Assembly: GCF_024298865.1 (NCBI RefSeq)
Contig: NZ_CP101161.1
Span: 3,183,227 to 3,247,226, forward strand
DNA from: Halorarius halobius
Lineage (GTDB): Archaea; Halobacteriota; Halobacteria; Halobacteriales; Haloarculaceae
Length of the DNA: 64,000 bases
Direction of reading: 5' to 3'
Part shown: positions 16,010-25,239 of the stretch, piece by piece
How the letters are laid out: each line of letters begins with the position of its first letter
Position numbering within the stretch: position 1 is the first letter of the stretch
The notes under the pieces: generated by a model
The model's database searches: none
What the model was told of the DNA's origin: nothing
Seen by the model: the letters and a program-made list of their open reading frames with translations, nothing else
Made by a program: the position numbers and the translations under genes

Positions 16010-17464
16010 TCAGCGCCGCGCCCGGTTGCGTTGTGCTTGCCGGGCCGACAGCATCGCACCCAGCCGGTCGCCGGGTGCGACCTCGAACGCCTCCACGCGG
16101 TCGAGGCGGGCGAGGTCGCGACGGAACTCCTCGAAGTCAACGTAGCGGTCGTACGCGTCGTCGATATCCACCATGGCGTCCGTCTCGAACAGCATACGGG
16201 GTGCGAGGAACACGAGGACGTGGTCGTCGCCACGCCGGGCGAGTTTCACGGTCTCGCGGAGTTCCGCACGGTGGCGGTCGTCGGTGAGGATGACCGTCCA
16301 GACGCTCCCCCGCAGGCGGTCGACCCGCGAGCGGACGGTGCCGAACAGCGGCGTCGACGAGATGCGTTCCACGTACGGTTCTGGACGCTCGTAGTACGGG
16401 CGGAGCCGGGTTGCGAACGCCGAGTCGTCGTCCGCCAGCGCCGCGGCCGCCGTCCGGGCTTCACCGGGGGTCCTGCCGCCCGGAGAGCCAGCGAGGGGCT
16501 TGCCCGACTCCGTCTCCGAAGTCGGTTCCAGTTCCTGTATCGTCCGGCGGAGTCGCTGGAACTGGCCGGTGCCGGCCTCGGGGTCCCACGCGTTCGTGAG
16601 CCCCGCGTCGCCGACCGTGTAGAGCCCGATCGGGTCCTGGAGTTTCCGGGCACTCGCGAGGAACGTGAGCGCCGCCTCGCGGAGGTAGTCGAGTTGTGTC
16701 TCGCCGGCCCGTCCCGTCCCGAGTGCCGCACGGTGGTCGACGACGAGTGCCGTCTCGCGGTCGGTCTCGGACTCGAACTTGCGAACGTACAGTTCGTTGA
16801 ACCGTGCGGTCGCCTTCCAGTCGATGTCGCTGGTCTCGTCGCCGGGAACGTACTTCTGGAGCTCAGCGGGGTCAAGCCCCGAGCCGAGTCGGTTGGCGTC
16901 GTGGCGTCCGTAGGCGGCCGCCACTTCCTCGCCGCCCTGTCCGATGTGGACATCACGGGGAGCGGGCGGCTCGACGGTCAGCGTCTCCCGCTCGCCGACC
17001 GGGACGGTCTCGGTGAACAGGCCGGCCCCGTCACCGACCTCGACGGTCGGGCGCTCGAACGAGTGGGCGCCCGCGGTCGGGACGCGGATCGTGAACGTCG
17101 TCGTCGCGTCGCGTGCGTCGGGCGACAGCGCGACGGTCCGCTCGTCGACGTCGGAGCCGGTGGTGGCCACCGGCGGCGTCACCGACACCGCTACCGGCAG
17201 CGGCGGTGCGTCCGGCAGGCTCGCAGCGAGCGTGACCGTCGCGGGCTGGCCGGTGGTGACGGACCGGGGCGTCACCGTCACGTCGACGGACAGGTCGTCG
17301 CGGATCGTACCGACCGCACGGGAGAACTGGTACTGTCGGGCGACCAGCCAGGCGGCGACGAGGGCGGCTCCGACGAGCGGCACGGGCGAGTCGACGAGCA
17401 CGGCCAGGACTGCGAGGACGACGCCGAGCGCCACGCTCGCCCAGAACCGCCGCGTGCCACGCAT
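16010..17464 (-). CDS. DUF58 (VWA-related) membrane protein
   Basis: 484 residues from ATG 17464 (MRGTRRFWASVALGVVLAV). Two membrane helices (about 7-26 and 27-42) precede a beta-rich domain with CARDB-like content (residues about 60-190). The DUF58 signature YVPGDETSDIDWKATAR lies near 225-245 and is followed by ELYVRKFESETDRETALVVD, the start of a VWA-like fold. DUF58 proteins pair with MoxR ATPases; in bacteria the pair acts in envelope protein maturation or stress response. It is divergent from the DUF4129-type gene, sharing a 102-bp promoter region. Confidence 0.9.
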   Translation of the reverse strand: MRGTRRFWASVALGVVLAVLAVLVDSPVPLVGAALVAAWLVARQYQFSRAVGTIRDDLSVDVTVTPRSVTTGQPATVTLAASLPDAPPLPVAVSVTPPVATTGSDVDERTVALSPDARDATTTFTIRVPTAGAHSFERPTVEVGDGAGLFTETVPVGERETLTVEPPAPRDVHIGQGGEEVAAAYGRHDANRLGSGLDPAELQKYVPGDETSDIDWKATARFNELYVRKFESETDRETALVVDHRAALGTGRAGETQLDYLREAALTFLASARKLQDPIGLYTVGDAGLTNAWDPEAGTGQFQRLRRTIQELEPTSETESGKPLAGSPGGRTPGEARTAAAALADDDSAFATRLRPYYERPEPYVERISSTPLFGTVRSRVDRLRGSVWTVILTDDRHRAELRETVKLARRGDDHVLVFLAPRMLFETDAMVDIDDAYDRYVDFEEFRRDLARLDRVEAFEVAPGDRLGAMLSARQAQRNRARR

Positions 17465-17538
17465 GGGGAGTGCTGGGAAGCGACGGTAGTTCAAGCTACT
17501 GTTCGGGCTGGCTCGTGACGGGGCGGAGGGAACACCTC

Positions 17539-17544
17539 TAAATA
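17539..17544 (+). promoter_or_regulatory. TATA box for the DUF4129-type gene
   Basis: TAAATA lies about 25 nt before the GTG start at 17567, the spacing expected for a leaderless haloarchaeal transcript, and so supports that GTG as the start. Confidence 0.5.
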
Positions 17545-17566
17545 GCCGGACGCGTCCTGTTCGAGC

Positions 17567-19591
17567 GTGAGTCGGACGGTCGGTGTGTGGGTCGCGGTGT
17601 TCGTTGTGGCCAGCGTGGCCGCCCCCGGCGTCGTCGCCGTCGCGGCCCAGGAGGAGACACCGACCGGCAACGAGACGCGAACGCCACACGTCGACCCGGA
17701 CGCGACGAACCAAAACGGCGACCTCGGTGGCATCCAGCGGGCGCTCGCTTCGCGGATGGCCGACCGGCTGGCGGGAAGTTCGTTGCAGTTGAGCCAGGGA
17801 CAGTACGAACGCGCCGACGAGTTGGTCGGGGAGGAGTACCAGGATCAGTACGGGAAGTACGTCGACGTGGCCGGCGAGACCGACGAGGATGACGCCTCGG
17901 AGACGCTCAATACCGCACGCGATCAACAGGAAGACCTGATAGAGAGCGTCCGCGAATACAACGAGACGCGCCAGGAGTACCAGGAGGCGAAGCGGAACGG
18001 CAACGAGCAGCGGGCCCGCCGGCTCGCACGCGACCTGGAACAACAGTCACAGAACGTGACGGCGTCGGCGACTCAGTTGCAGTCGTCTTACGAACGAATC
18101 GGTAATCAGACTGGACGGAACCTGACGGACGCTTCTCGGGCCATCGCGGAGGTATCCACAGACATCGAACAGCAGCAAGCCGAAATCCGTGCCGCCGAGT
18201 TCCAGCCGGCGAACCTGACGCTCACCGCCCAGGCCCAGAGTGCATCGTTCCTGAATCCGGTGTCGCTGGCCGGTCGACTGACGACCGCCAACGGCTCGGC
18301 TATCGCCGGTGCGCGAATCGTCGTCGCCGACCCGGAGCGGCGGTACGTGACCCGAACCGACCCCGACGGCCGCTTCGAGTTGGCGTTCCGTCCCGTGCTC
18401 GCTCGCCTCGGCGCGCAGTCGGTGACCGTCAGCTACCGACCGAACGGAACCTCGGTGTATCTAGGGGCGAACGCGACGGCCGACCTGCTCGTCACGCAGG
18501 TCGACTCGACGGTGACCATCGAGGACGCGACCGCGGAGGCGGCGTTCGGTGACGCGGTCCGTGTCACGGGGCGCGTGGCGGCCGGCAACCGCCCGGTGCC
18601 GTCGGTTCCCGTCGTGGTGACGGTCGGCGGAACGCGTCTCGCAACCGGACGGACGACCGAAAACGGCAGTTACACGCTGACGGGGGAGTTACCCGCGCCA
18701 GTCCGGGCCGGCAATCGGACGCTCCGCGTGCGTCTGCCGTTCGAGAAGCGGTCCGTGGCCGCGGACGACCGCGGGCGCACCCTCCGCGTCCGCTCCTCGC
18801 CGACGAATCTGACGCTCTCGACATCGGCGTCGGACGGCGGCATCACGGTCAGCGGCCGACTCCGGACAGGGGACGGCGAGGCAGTCGTGAGCCAACCCAT
18901 CGAGGTTCGCCGGAACGGGAGCACGGTGACCGTAACCCGAACGAACGACGACGGGCGGTACAGCGCAACGATTCCTGCCGACCCAGGGACCCAGTACGAG
19001 GTGACAGTCGCGTACGACGAGCCGGCGACGAACCTCCGCGCGTCGAACGCGAGCACGCTGGTGGCCGTACCACCGTCCGACGGCGGACAAGGTAGGGACG
19101 GCGACGCCGGCGGCGGTGACGGCATCGTCAGCGACCTCCGTGACTGGCTGGCGTCCAACGCCCTGCTCGCTGGTGGCCTTCTCGTCGGCTGTGTGCTGGC
19201 CGGGCTGGCTATCGGCCGGGCGCTGGCAGAGTCGTCGGACATGTCCACAGGTACGGCACCGACCCCCGGCCGCCCGGCCGAACCGGAGTCCGATGAGCCG
19301 GAGGGGGCGACGACGCCGCTGGCGGCGGCCCGAGGTGCCCTCGGGGAGAACACGAACGCCGCGGTCGAGCGCGCTTACGCCGCCGCCCGGAGCCGTCTGC
19401 AGGCGGACGGCATCGCCACCTCCGACGCGACCCACTGGGAGTTCTACCGGGCCTGTCTCGAGGCGGGCATCGACCGTAGCGAGGCGCTGGAGACGCTGAC
19501 CGGGCTCTACGAGCGGGCGGCGTTCGACCCGCGAGACGTCTCGGAGAGCGACGCGGAGACGGCCGTCGAGAGGGCCGACGAGATACTGTAG
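17567..19591 (+). CDS. Secreted/membrane protein with carboxypeptidase-like repeats and DUF4129 domain
   Basis: 674 residues with a GTG start and a Sec-type signal peptide (VWVAVFVVASVAAPGVVAVAAQ, cleavage near residue 27). The extracellular part holds a charged coiled coil (about 85-200) and then three or four Ig-like, carboxypeptidase-regulatory-type domains (SLAGRLTTANGSAIAGARIV; RVTGRVAAGNRPVPSVPVVV). One membrane helix lies near 530-552. The cytoplasmic C-terminal 80 residues match DUF4129, the domain usually found after transglutaminase-like cores. Here the transglutaminase is replaced by adhesive repeats and no transglutaminase gene is nearby. It is probably a surface partner of the MoxR/DUF58 assembly. 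Confidence 0.8.
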   Translation: MSRTVGVWVAVFVVASVAAPGVVAVAAQEETPTGNETRTPHVDPDATNQNGDLGGIQRALASRMADRLAGSSLQLSQGQYERADELVGEEYQDQYGKYVDVAGETDEDDASETLNTARDQQEDLIESVREYNETRQEYQEAKRNGNEQRARRLARDLEQQSQNVTASATQLQSSYERIGNQTGRNLTDASRAIAEVSTDIEQQQAEIRAAEFQPANLTLTAQAQSASFLNPVSLAGRLTTANGSAIAGARIVVADPERRYVTRTDPDGRFELAFRPVLARLGAQSVTVSYRPNGTSVYLGANATADLLVTQVDSTVTIEDATAEAAFGDAVRVTGRVAAGNRPVPSVPVVVTVGGTRLATGRTTENGSYTLTGELPAPVRAGNRTLRVRLPFEKRSVAADDRGRTLRVRSSPTNLTLSTSASDGGITVSGRLRTGDGEAVVSQPIEVRRNGSTVTVTRTNDDGRYSATIPADPGTQYEVTVAYDEPATNLRASNASTLVAVPPSDGGQGRDGDAGGGDGIVSDLRDWLASNALLAGGLLVGCVLAGLAIGRALAESSDMSTGTAPTPGRPAEPESDEPEGATTPLAAARGALGENTNAAVERAYAAARSRLQADGIATSDATHWEFYRACLEAGIDRSEALETLTGLYERAAFDPRDVSESDAETAVERADEIL

Positions 19592-19632
19592 CGACCGACC
19601 CGCTTTTGGTGCCGTGACTGTTTGCCCGTAGT

Positions 19633-20670
19633 ATGTCCGCACGATGGCGATTGCTGTTGCCCGGCTGGCTCCGTTCGGTGCCCGCGGACCTGGCCGCCGT
19701 CATCGCGCTCGTGCTCGTGACGCTCGGAGCCGTGTTCCTTCCCGTCGTCAGCGAGACGCCGCTACGGGTCGTCGTCGGGCTCCCGTTCGTGCTGTTCGTC
19801 CCCGGCTACGCCTTCATCGCCGCGCTGTTTCCAGAAGCGGGAGCCGGGCCGGTCGGCGACGCGTCCGGCCCGGACGACGAGCCCGTCGAGACCCTCGACG
19901 ACGGCGGTATCGACGGCATCGAGCGGGTCGCGCTCTCGTTCGGTACCTCCATCGCCATCGTGCCGCTCATCGGCCTGGTGTTGAACTTCACGCCGTGGGG
20001 GATTCGGCTGGTGCCCATCATGGTGTCGGTGAGCGGGTTCACCCTGCTGGCGGCCGGCGTGGGCGTCCACCGACGCAACGAACTGCCGGCCGACGAGCAG
20101 TTCCACGTTCCGTACCGCGAGTGGCTCGCCGCTGGCCGCGAGGAACTGTTCGACCCGGAGACGCGCATCGACGGCGCGTTGAACGTCCTGCTCGTCGTGA
20201 GCATCCTGCTTGCCGTGAGCAGCGTCGGCTACGCCGTCGCAGTGCCCAAGCAGGGCGAGCAGTTCACCGAACTGTATCTGCTGACCGAGAGTGACGACGG
20301 CGACCTCGTGGCCGACGACTACCCGCAGAACTTCACTGCGGGAGAGCCGCAGTCGCTGTACGTCGGCGTCGGCAACAACGAACACCGGACGGTCGACTAC
20401 TCGGTGGTGGTCGCGATACAGAACGTCACCTTCGAGAACAACGAGTCGCGGGTGCTACAGGAAGAGCGATTGCGCACCTTCGAGACGACGCTGGCGCACA
20501 ACGAGACCTGGCAGTTGAACCACACGGTCGCGCCGACCCTGACCGGCGACGACCTCCGGTTGACCTACTTCCTGTACAAGGGCGACCCCGCGGCGAACCC
20601 GACCGTCGACAACGCCTACCGCGAAGTGCATCTGTGGGTGAACGTCTCCACGCGGGGCACGGCCGGCTGA
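19633..20670 (+). CDS. DUF1616 membrane protein
   Basis: 345 residues. Two helices near the start (PADLAAVIALVLVTLGAVFL, and the following VVVGLPFVLFVPGYAFIAALFP, the DUF1616 hallmark) are followed by two more (about 100-140), then a helix near 178-200 and an extracellular C-terminal domain of about 145 residues with an Ig-like pattern. DUF1616 proteins are common in archaeal surface and glycosylation loci, without a known reaction. It follows the DUF4129 gene by 41 bp and probably shares its transcript. Confidence 0.88.
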   Translation: MSARWRLLLPGWLRSVPADLAAVIALVLVTLGAVFLPVVSETPLRVVVGLPFVLFVPGYAFIAALFPEAGAGPVGDASGPDDEPVETLDDGGIDGIERVALSFGTSIAIVPLIGLVLNFTPWGIRLVPIMVSVSGFTLLAAGVGVHRRNELPADEQFHVPYREWLAAGREELFDPETRIDGALNVLLVVSILLAVSSVGYAVAVPKQGEQFTELYLLTESDDGDLVADDYPQNFTAGEPQSLYVGVGNNEHRTVDYSVVVAIQNVTFENNESRVLQEERLRTFETTLAHNETWQLNHTVAPTLTGDDLRLTYFLYKGDPAANPTVDNAYREVHLWVNVSTRGTAG

Positions 20671-20739
20671 GCACCGACGCGGCCGCGACGGACTCTCCTT
20701 TGCCCGAGGCTATTTCTACGCTGACGACGGGATGGGGGT

Positions 20740-21165
20740 ATGGACGTCGACCCCGACGAGTTCCCGTTACCGCCGTACTACGACACCATCGGCATCGAGA
20801 TAACCGAGGTCGAACCCGGGTACGCGACGGGCCGGTTACCGCTCACGGAGGCGATATCCGCGTCGCCGTCGACGAACATCGCCCACGGCGGCGCCGTGGC
20901 CTCGCTCGCCGACTCGGTCGGCTACTGGGCCGTCTCCGCGGCCAACGACTTCGCGACGACGCCGACCATCGACCTCCGCATCGACTATCTCGCGCCCGCG
21001 ACCGACGACATGCGGGCGACGGCGACGGTCTCGCGCAACGGGTCGAGCGTCGGCGTCGTCGACGTGGACGTGGAGACGCCGGACGACACCGTGGCGGTCG
21101 TTCGAGGCGTGTTCAAATCCGGCGGCGGCGAGGGCGATTCCGCGTGGGAGGCACCCGACCGGTAG
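20740..21165 (+). CDS. PaaI-type hotdog thioesterase
   Basis: 141 residues in a single hotdog fold. The hallmark NIAHGGAVASLADSVGYWAV holds the HGG motif and catalytic Asp region of the PaaI/YdiI group, followed by TIDLRIDYLAPA. Such enzymes hydrolyse acyl-CoA (often aryl or hydroxyphenylacetyl-CoA). The substrate here is unknown. It stands 70 bp after the DUF1616 gene with its own TATA-like sequence (TATTTC, about 30 nt before the ATG), so it is probably separate from the membrane cluster. Confidence 0.88.
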   Translation: MDVDPDEFPLPPYYDTIGIEITEVEPGYATGRLPLTEAISASPSTNIAHGGAVASLADSVGYWAVSAANDFATTPTIDLRIDYLAPATDDMRATATVSRNGSSVGVVDVDVETPDDTVAVVRGVFKSGGGEGDSAWEAPDR

Positions 21166-21367
21166 GCGGCCCACGTGCGAAATCGGTACCGTTCGCCACC
21201 CCGGAAGCCGTAAATCAGCCGACTACTACTCCGAAATCGGATCGAGTTTCGCTGTAATCTTCCGGTAGACATCGGGCGGGCAGTACCGCAGTTCATCGGC
21301 TGGGGCTACTGACCACCGTCGGCGCTTATCACGGGAGCCGAGAACCGGGCACAGCCTCCTCCGACGG

Positions 21368-21526
21368 TCACGCGCCGTCGGCAGGAGTCACCACCGACTC
21401 ACAGTCCGGGCATTCGGCGAAGGCCGACCGCTCCCCGGCGGCGTCGTAGGTAATCAGGAGAAAGCCGGTCGGAATCGTCGCACCACAGTGCGGACAGTAT
21501 CCACATGAGGGGGTCGCGTCGGTCAT
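21368..21526 (-). CDS. 52-residue zinc-ribbon protein
   Basis: The start at MTDATPSCGY gives 52 residues with two CxxC sites (YCPHCG near residue 11, ECPDCE near residue 40) around a hydrophobic strand (GFLLITYDAAG). It is a small zinc ribbon, probably binding protein or nucleic acid. Upstream in-frame sequence exists but is not needed. It is isolated: 200 bp separates it from the thioesterase and 240 bp from the APC permease. Confidence 0.7.
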   Translation of the reverse strand: MTDATPSCGYCPHCGATIPTGFLLITYDAAGERSAFAECPDCESVVTPADGA

Positions 21527-21768
21527 ACCAAGTCGCTGTCGGTCACGAGCATCATCTGTGAAAGGGGGGAGCCACGGAACGTGTGACACGGCATTCCACG
21601 GCCCCAGGCGACGCCTACTCACCGACTCCTTACAGTTAATTGCCGATTAAACTGGGCCTCAAACGTGCGGGCCCGTGACGGCTACCGTCCGCCCTGCGGC
21701 GTCGTCGCCGGTTGGACCCCCGAAAACGAGGCGCCGGCCCCGGCCGGCGCCGACGGCCGCTGGTGTGG

Positions 21769-23946
21769 TCAGAACGTTAGCCGTTCGAGGAGCCGGTGGC
21801 GGAGACTCGGCTGACGGGAGTCGTGCCGGTAGACGGTGACCGTCGTGCACCCCGGGGTCGGAACTGCCGGCCGGTCGCCGAACAGCACGTCCCGCAAGCC
21901 GGCACCGGCGCCCGAGCGAATCAGCAGGTCCGGCCGGGCCGGTCGGCCACCGTCGGTGCGGATGGCCTCGGTGTGGACCGGGACCGTGAGCAGTTCCGAC
22001 AGCGCCGACCGGTAGTCGTCAATCGCACGGCGGTGTCTGTCGGTGAGTTCCCTGTCGGGCGGATACCAGAGGGAGACGCGTCCGCCGTTGGCCGCCGCGA
22101 CGGCGCCCGCGAACTTCACCGCCAGCGGCGGGTACGGCCGATTGTAGCCGGAGAGCACGACGTGTTCCGGATTCTCGTAGCCGAGATTGTCGACCAGCAG
22201 GACGTCACACGGCGCGTGTCGGACGACCCAGTCTATCGGGTCGCCGACGAGCCGGGACCGGAGCCGGAGCGGTTCGTGTTCCGCGACGATAGCGTCCACG
22301 CCACGCCGCCGGGCGACGTTCACGACCGCGTGTTTCGTGTCGTGGCTGACGACTTCGTCGGCCTCGATGTCGACGCCCAGCTCCGCCGAGAGCGCCTCTA
22401 TCCGCCGTTCGAACGAGACGTCCGACGCCGACTGGACCGCCACGTCGTCCGTGAGTGGAGCCTGGTCCGGAATCTCGTCGAATCTGACCGCGACCACACG
22501 CCCGTCGTCCGGACGGACGATGTCGGCCGCGAGAGCCACGAGCGACCGCTCGCGGGGCTCGTCGACGCGCTTGGTGAGCGCGACCAGCACCTCGTGTGTG
22601 TCCTCCCCGAGTGTCGACTCGGCCTCGGTGAGCGCATCCCTGCCGACCTGCCGGCGAATCACGTCCGTGGCGGCCCCCTCGCGGTCGACACGGGTCCGAA
22701 CGTACAGGAGATACCAGGCGACGCTCGCAATCGTGATGAGGCCGGCGCCGAGGAGGGCGACGGTTCCCATCTGTGTGAGGAGAACGGCGCCCGTGACGAG
22801 GCCGAACACCTGCATCCACGGATACAGCGGGGAGGTGAACTCGGGGTCGTACTCGGTGCTTCCCATCCGGAAGGCGACGACGGCCACGTTGATCAGCCCG
22901 AACACCATGATCTGGAAGGCGCTGGCGAGCTTCGCTATCTCGAGGATCGGTACGAACGCGATGAGCACCAGCAGTACGGCGCCCGTGAGCGTTATCGAGG
23001 CGGCGGGCGTCCCGAACCGCTCGCTGACCGTCGACAGCGAGGGGGGGACGAGCCGGTCGCGGCTCATCGCGAACGGGTAGCGCGACGACGAGAGGATGCC
23101 GGCGTTGGCCGTCGAGACCAGCGCGAGGATGGCCGCGAGGATGACGGCGACGACGCCGGCCTCCCCGAGCGTCAGTTCCGCGACCACGGCGACGGGCGTC
23201 AGCGACCCGGCGACCGTCCCGGGGGCCGTCGTCCCGACGATGACCGCGACGATACCCACGTACAACAGCGTCGTGAACGCCAGCGACCCGAGGATGCCCA
23301 GCGGGATGTTCCGGCCGGGGTTCTCCACCTCCTCGGCGACGCTCGCGACCTTGGTGACGCCCGCGTAGGAGACGAAGACGAGCCCCGTGGCCGCCAGGAG
23401 CCCAGCGACGCCCGAGTCGAAGAAGCCAACGTAGTTGGCCGACTGGACCGCGGGGGCGCTCCCCGCGGCGAACCAGCCGAGCGCCGCCAGCATGACGACG
23501 ACGATGGCGAGTTGGAGGCGGCCGGTCTGCTTGGCGCCGACCAGGTTCACGAGTATCAGGACCGTCGCCAGCCCTAGCGCGACCGGCTTCAGCGGCAGGT
23601 CGAACAACAGGAGCAGATACGGGACGCCGCCGACGAGCGCGAGCGCTCCCTTGAACGACAGCGAGAACCACGTGCCGACGCCGGCGATCGTCCCGAGCAG
23701 TGGGCCCATACCCCGCTCGATGTAGATGTAGGTGCCGCCGGCCTCCGGCATCGCCGTCGCCATCTCGGATTTCGAGAGGGCGGCCGGCACGACCAGAAGC
23801 CCGGCGAGCGCGTACGCGAGTATCACCGCCGGGCCGGCTATCTCCAGCGCGAGTGCGGGCAGGATGAAGATGCCGCTCCCGATCATCGCCCCGATGCTTA
23901 TAGCCAGGACCGACGGGAGCCCGAGGTCGCGTTCGAGTTCCTTCAT
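21769..23946 (-). CDS. APC-family amino acid/cation permease fused to UspA domains
   Basis: 725 residues. Residues 1-420 hold about 12 membrane helices with the APC signature at the start (GLPSVLAISIGAMIGSGIF, consensus GxG in helix 1). The C-terminal 300 residues contain two universal-stress-protein-like domains (VLVALTKRVDEPRERSLVAL and VVLSGYNRPYPPL), the second of which lacks an obvious GS ATP-binding motif. The fusion is widespread in haloarchaea and is thought to let nucleotide binding regulate transport. Its ATG overlaps the TrkA-N gene stop by four bases, forming an operon. A small in-frame extension is not needed. Confidence 0.9.
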   Translation of the reverse strand: MKELERDLGLPSVLAISIGAMIGSGIFILPALALEIAGPAVILAYALAGLLVVPAALSKSEMATAMPEAGGTYIYIERGMGPLLGTIAGVGTWFSLSFKGALALVGGVPYLLLLFDLPLKPVALGLATVLILVNLVGAKQTGRLQLAIVVVMLAALGWFAAGSAPAVQSANYVGFFDSGVAGLLAATGLVFVSYAGVTKVASVAEEVENPGRNIPLGILGSLAFTTLLYVGIVAVIVGTTAPGTVAGSLTPVAVVAELTLGEAGVVAVILAAILALVSTANAGILSSSRYPFAMSRDRLVPPSLSTVSERFGTPAASITLTGAVLLVLIAFVPILEIAKLASAFQIMVFGLINVAVVAFRMGSTEYDPEFTSPLYPWMQVFGLVTGAVLLTQMGTVALLGAGLITIASVAWYLLYVRTRVDREGAATDVIRRQVGRDALTEAESTLGEDTHEVLVALTKRVDEPRERSLVALAADIVRPDDGRVVAVRFDEIPDQAPLTDDVAVQSASDVSFERRIEALSAELGVDIEADEVVSHDTKHAVVNVARRRGVDAIVAEHEPLRLRSRLVGDPIDWVVRHAPCDVLLVDNLGYENPEHVVLSGYNRPYPPLAVKFAGAVAAANGGRVSLWYPPDRELTDRHRRAIDDYRSALSELLTVPVHTEAIRTDGGRPARPDLLIRSGAGAGLRDVLFGDRPAVPTPGCTTVTVYRHDSRQPSLRHRLLERLTF

Positions 23947-24428
23947 GCGATGGAGTCCCCGTCCGTAGTCGTGGAGGCCAACTGGCCGACGACCGTCTCC
24001 GAGAGCGCCCGCGTCACGCAGACCGGCCGGTGGCCGGCCTCGGCGACGACAGCGCGTCGCTCGGGAGCGTTGACGACGACGAACGTCTCCAGGACACCGA
24101 AACGCGTCTTCACGAGTTGTGCGATGAGGAGGTTCCGGCTGTCCCGCGGGGTCGCAACCACGACCCGCGACGTGTCCGAGACCCCGACCCGGTCGAGCAC
24201 GCTCGGGTCGTCAGGTCGCCCCTGGACCCCGGGTACGTCTGTCGAGTCGTGCGTTTCGTCGACGAGACGGACCGAGCGCCCGTCCGCGTGGAGCAGACCG
24301 GCGATCGCCGCTCCGAGATGCCCGCCGCCGAGGACGAGGTACTCGGCGTCCGCTTCGCTACTTGGCGCGTGTGCGCCCGTAATTCGTCCACGAATCGGTC
24401 CAGTGAGTCCGTCAGTCGGTGAGTACAT
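23943..24428 (-). CDS. TrkA-N (RCK-like) NAD-binding regulatory protein
   Basis: 161 residues. A Rossmann motif (YLVLGGGHLGAAIAGLLHADG, residues about 29-49) is followed by VRLVDET at the end of strand 2, as in TrkA/RCK domains that bind NAD(H) or ATP. There is no membrane segment and no TrkA-C half, so it must act on another protein; the permease immediately downstream is the natural partner. The start is supported by GGAGGAG about 9 nt upstream and by a TATA-like TAATTTATA on the minus strand. Confidence 0.8.
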   Translation of the reverse strand: MYSPTDGLTGPIRGRITGAHAPSSEADAEYLVLGGGHLGAAIAGLLHADGRSVRLVDETHDSTDVPGVQGRPDDPSVLDRVGVSDTSRVVVATPRDSRNLLIAQLVKTRFGVLETFVVVNAPERRAVVAEAGHRPVCVTRALSETVVGQLASTTTDGDSIA

Positions 24429-24493
24429 GGCGTTGGTCTCCTCCTGTGGTGAGCGTACATCAGGTTGGAGACAGAACAGTATAAATTAGCCGG

Positions 24494-24515
24494 TTTTGAT
24501 GACGGTTCGTCAAAA
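24494..24515. promoter_or_regulatory. Palindrome between TrkA-N/APC operon and Lrp gene
   Basis: TTTTGATGA-CGG-TTCGTCAAAA: nearly perfect inverted repeat located between two divergent genes, one of which encodes an Lrp/AsnC regulator. It abuts the minus-strand TATA-like sequence (24480-24488). By position and symmetry it is a candidate operator for the adjacent Lrp protein, acting on itself and the permease operon. Confidence 0.45.
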
Positions 24516-24642
24516 TAGGACGGTGTATTTATCTTATCTGTCGAAGTGATTGAGTTGGCTCGCGTCGTCCCCGGCTCCTGTCGGGCGTTTCGGGCGTATC
24601 GAGCGAGAACACTAATACTCGGGCGGGTGAACGCCGAGAGGA

Positions 24643-25122
24643 ATGAAGGACGGCGAACTCGATTCGGTCGACAAATCCATCCTCTACTACCTCCAGCAGG
24701 ACGCTCGCGGGACCTCCTCGAACGACATCGCGGAGGAGCTGGGACTGTCATCGAGCACCGTGCGCACGCGGATCAACAAACTCGAAGACAGCGGTATCAT
24801 CAGGGGGTACCACATCGACATCGATTACGACCTGGCCGGCTACCCGCTGTACACGAAGATCATCTGTACCGCGTCGGTCACCGAGCGTGACAGCCTCGCG
24901 AACAGCGCCCGCGAGATACACGGCGTCACGGCCGTTCGCGAGATAATGACCGGTCAGCGCAACGTCTACGTGAACGCCGTCGGGGAGTCACACGACGACC
25001 TGAATCGGATCGCGAGCGAACTCGACGAACTGGGGCTCGAAATCGTCGACGAACAGATCATCCGGGACGAGTACGTCTGCCCGTATCAGGGGTTTCTCGA
25101 CCCCGAGACGGAGTCGGACTGA
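24643..25122 (+). CDS. Lrp/AsnC-family transcriptional regulator
   Basis: 159 residues. N-terminal winged helix-turn-helix (LDSVDKSILYYLQQDARGTS, recognition helix SSSTVRTRINKLEDSGII) and a C-terminal RAM ligand-binding domain (about 70-150) with the typical VTAVREIMTGQRNVYVNAVGE strand pair. Such regulators respond to amino acids and bind palindromes near their own genes. It is divergent from the TrkA-N/APC permease operon, which it probably controls. The C-terminal extension (CPYQGFLDPETESD) is longer than in AsnC. Confidence 0.9.
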   Translation: MKDGELDSVDKSILYYLQQDARGTSSNDIAEELGLSSSTVRTRINKLEDSGIIRGYHIDIDYDLAGYPLYTKIICTASVTERDSLANSAREIHGVTAVREIMTGQRNVYVNAVGESHDDLNRIASELDELGLEIVDEQIIRDEYVCPYQGFLDPETESD

Positions 25123-25239
25123 CCGAACGGCTCGGGAGGTGCTCGAGTCGTCGGAGGCGGTAGCCACCGACCTTCGCGTCGCCGCGAGGGGTCTGAAAGC
25201 CAGTACCACTTTATCGGTCGACTGTCGAGGTTTGGACCG

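Noticed and set aside
16031..17518. Plus-strand 495-codon frame opposite DUF58
   Set aside because: Antisense; the DUF58 motif YVPGDETSDIDWKA on the minus strand fixes the true gene.
21200..21360. Minus-strand frame ending ...LRYCPPDVYRKITAKLDPISE with two Cys
   Set aside because: The frame reads well but has no start codon near the thioesterase/zinc-ribbon gap and no partner; recorded as possible remnant only.
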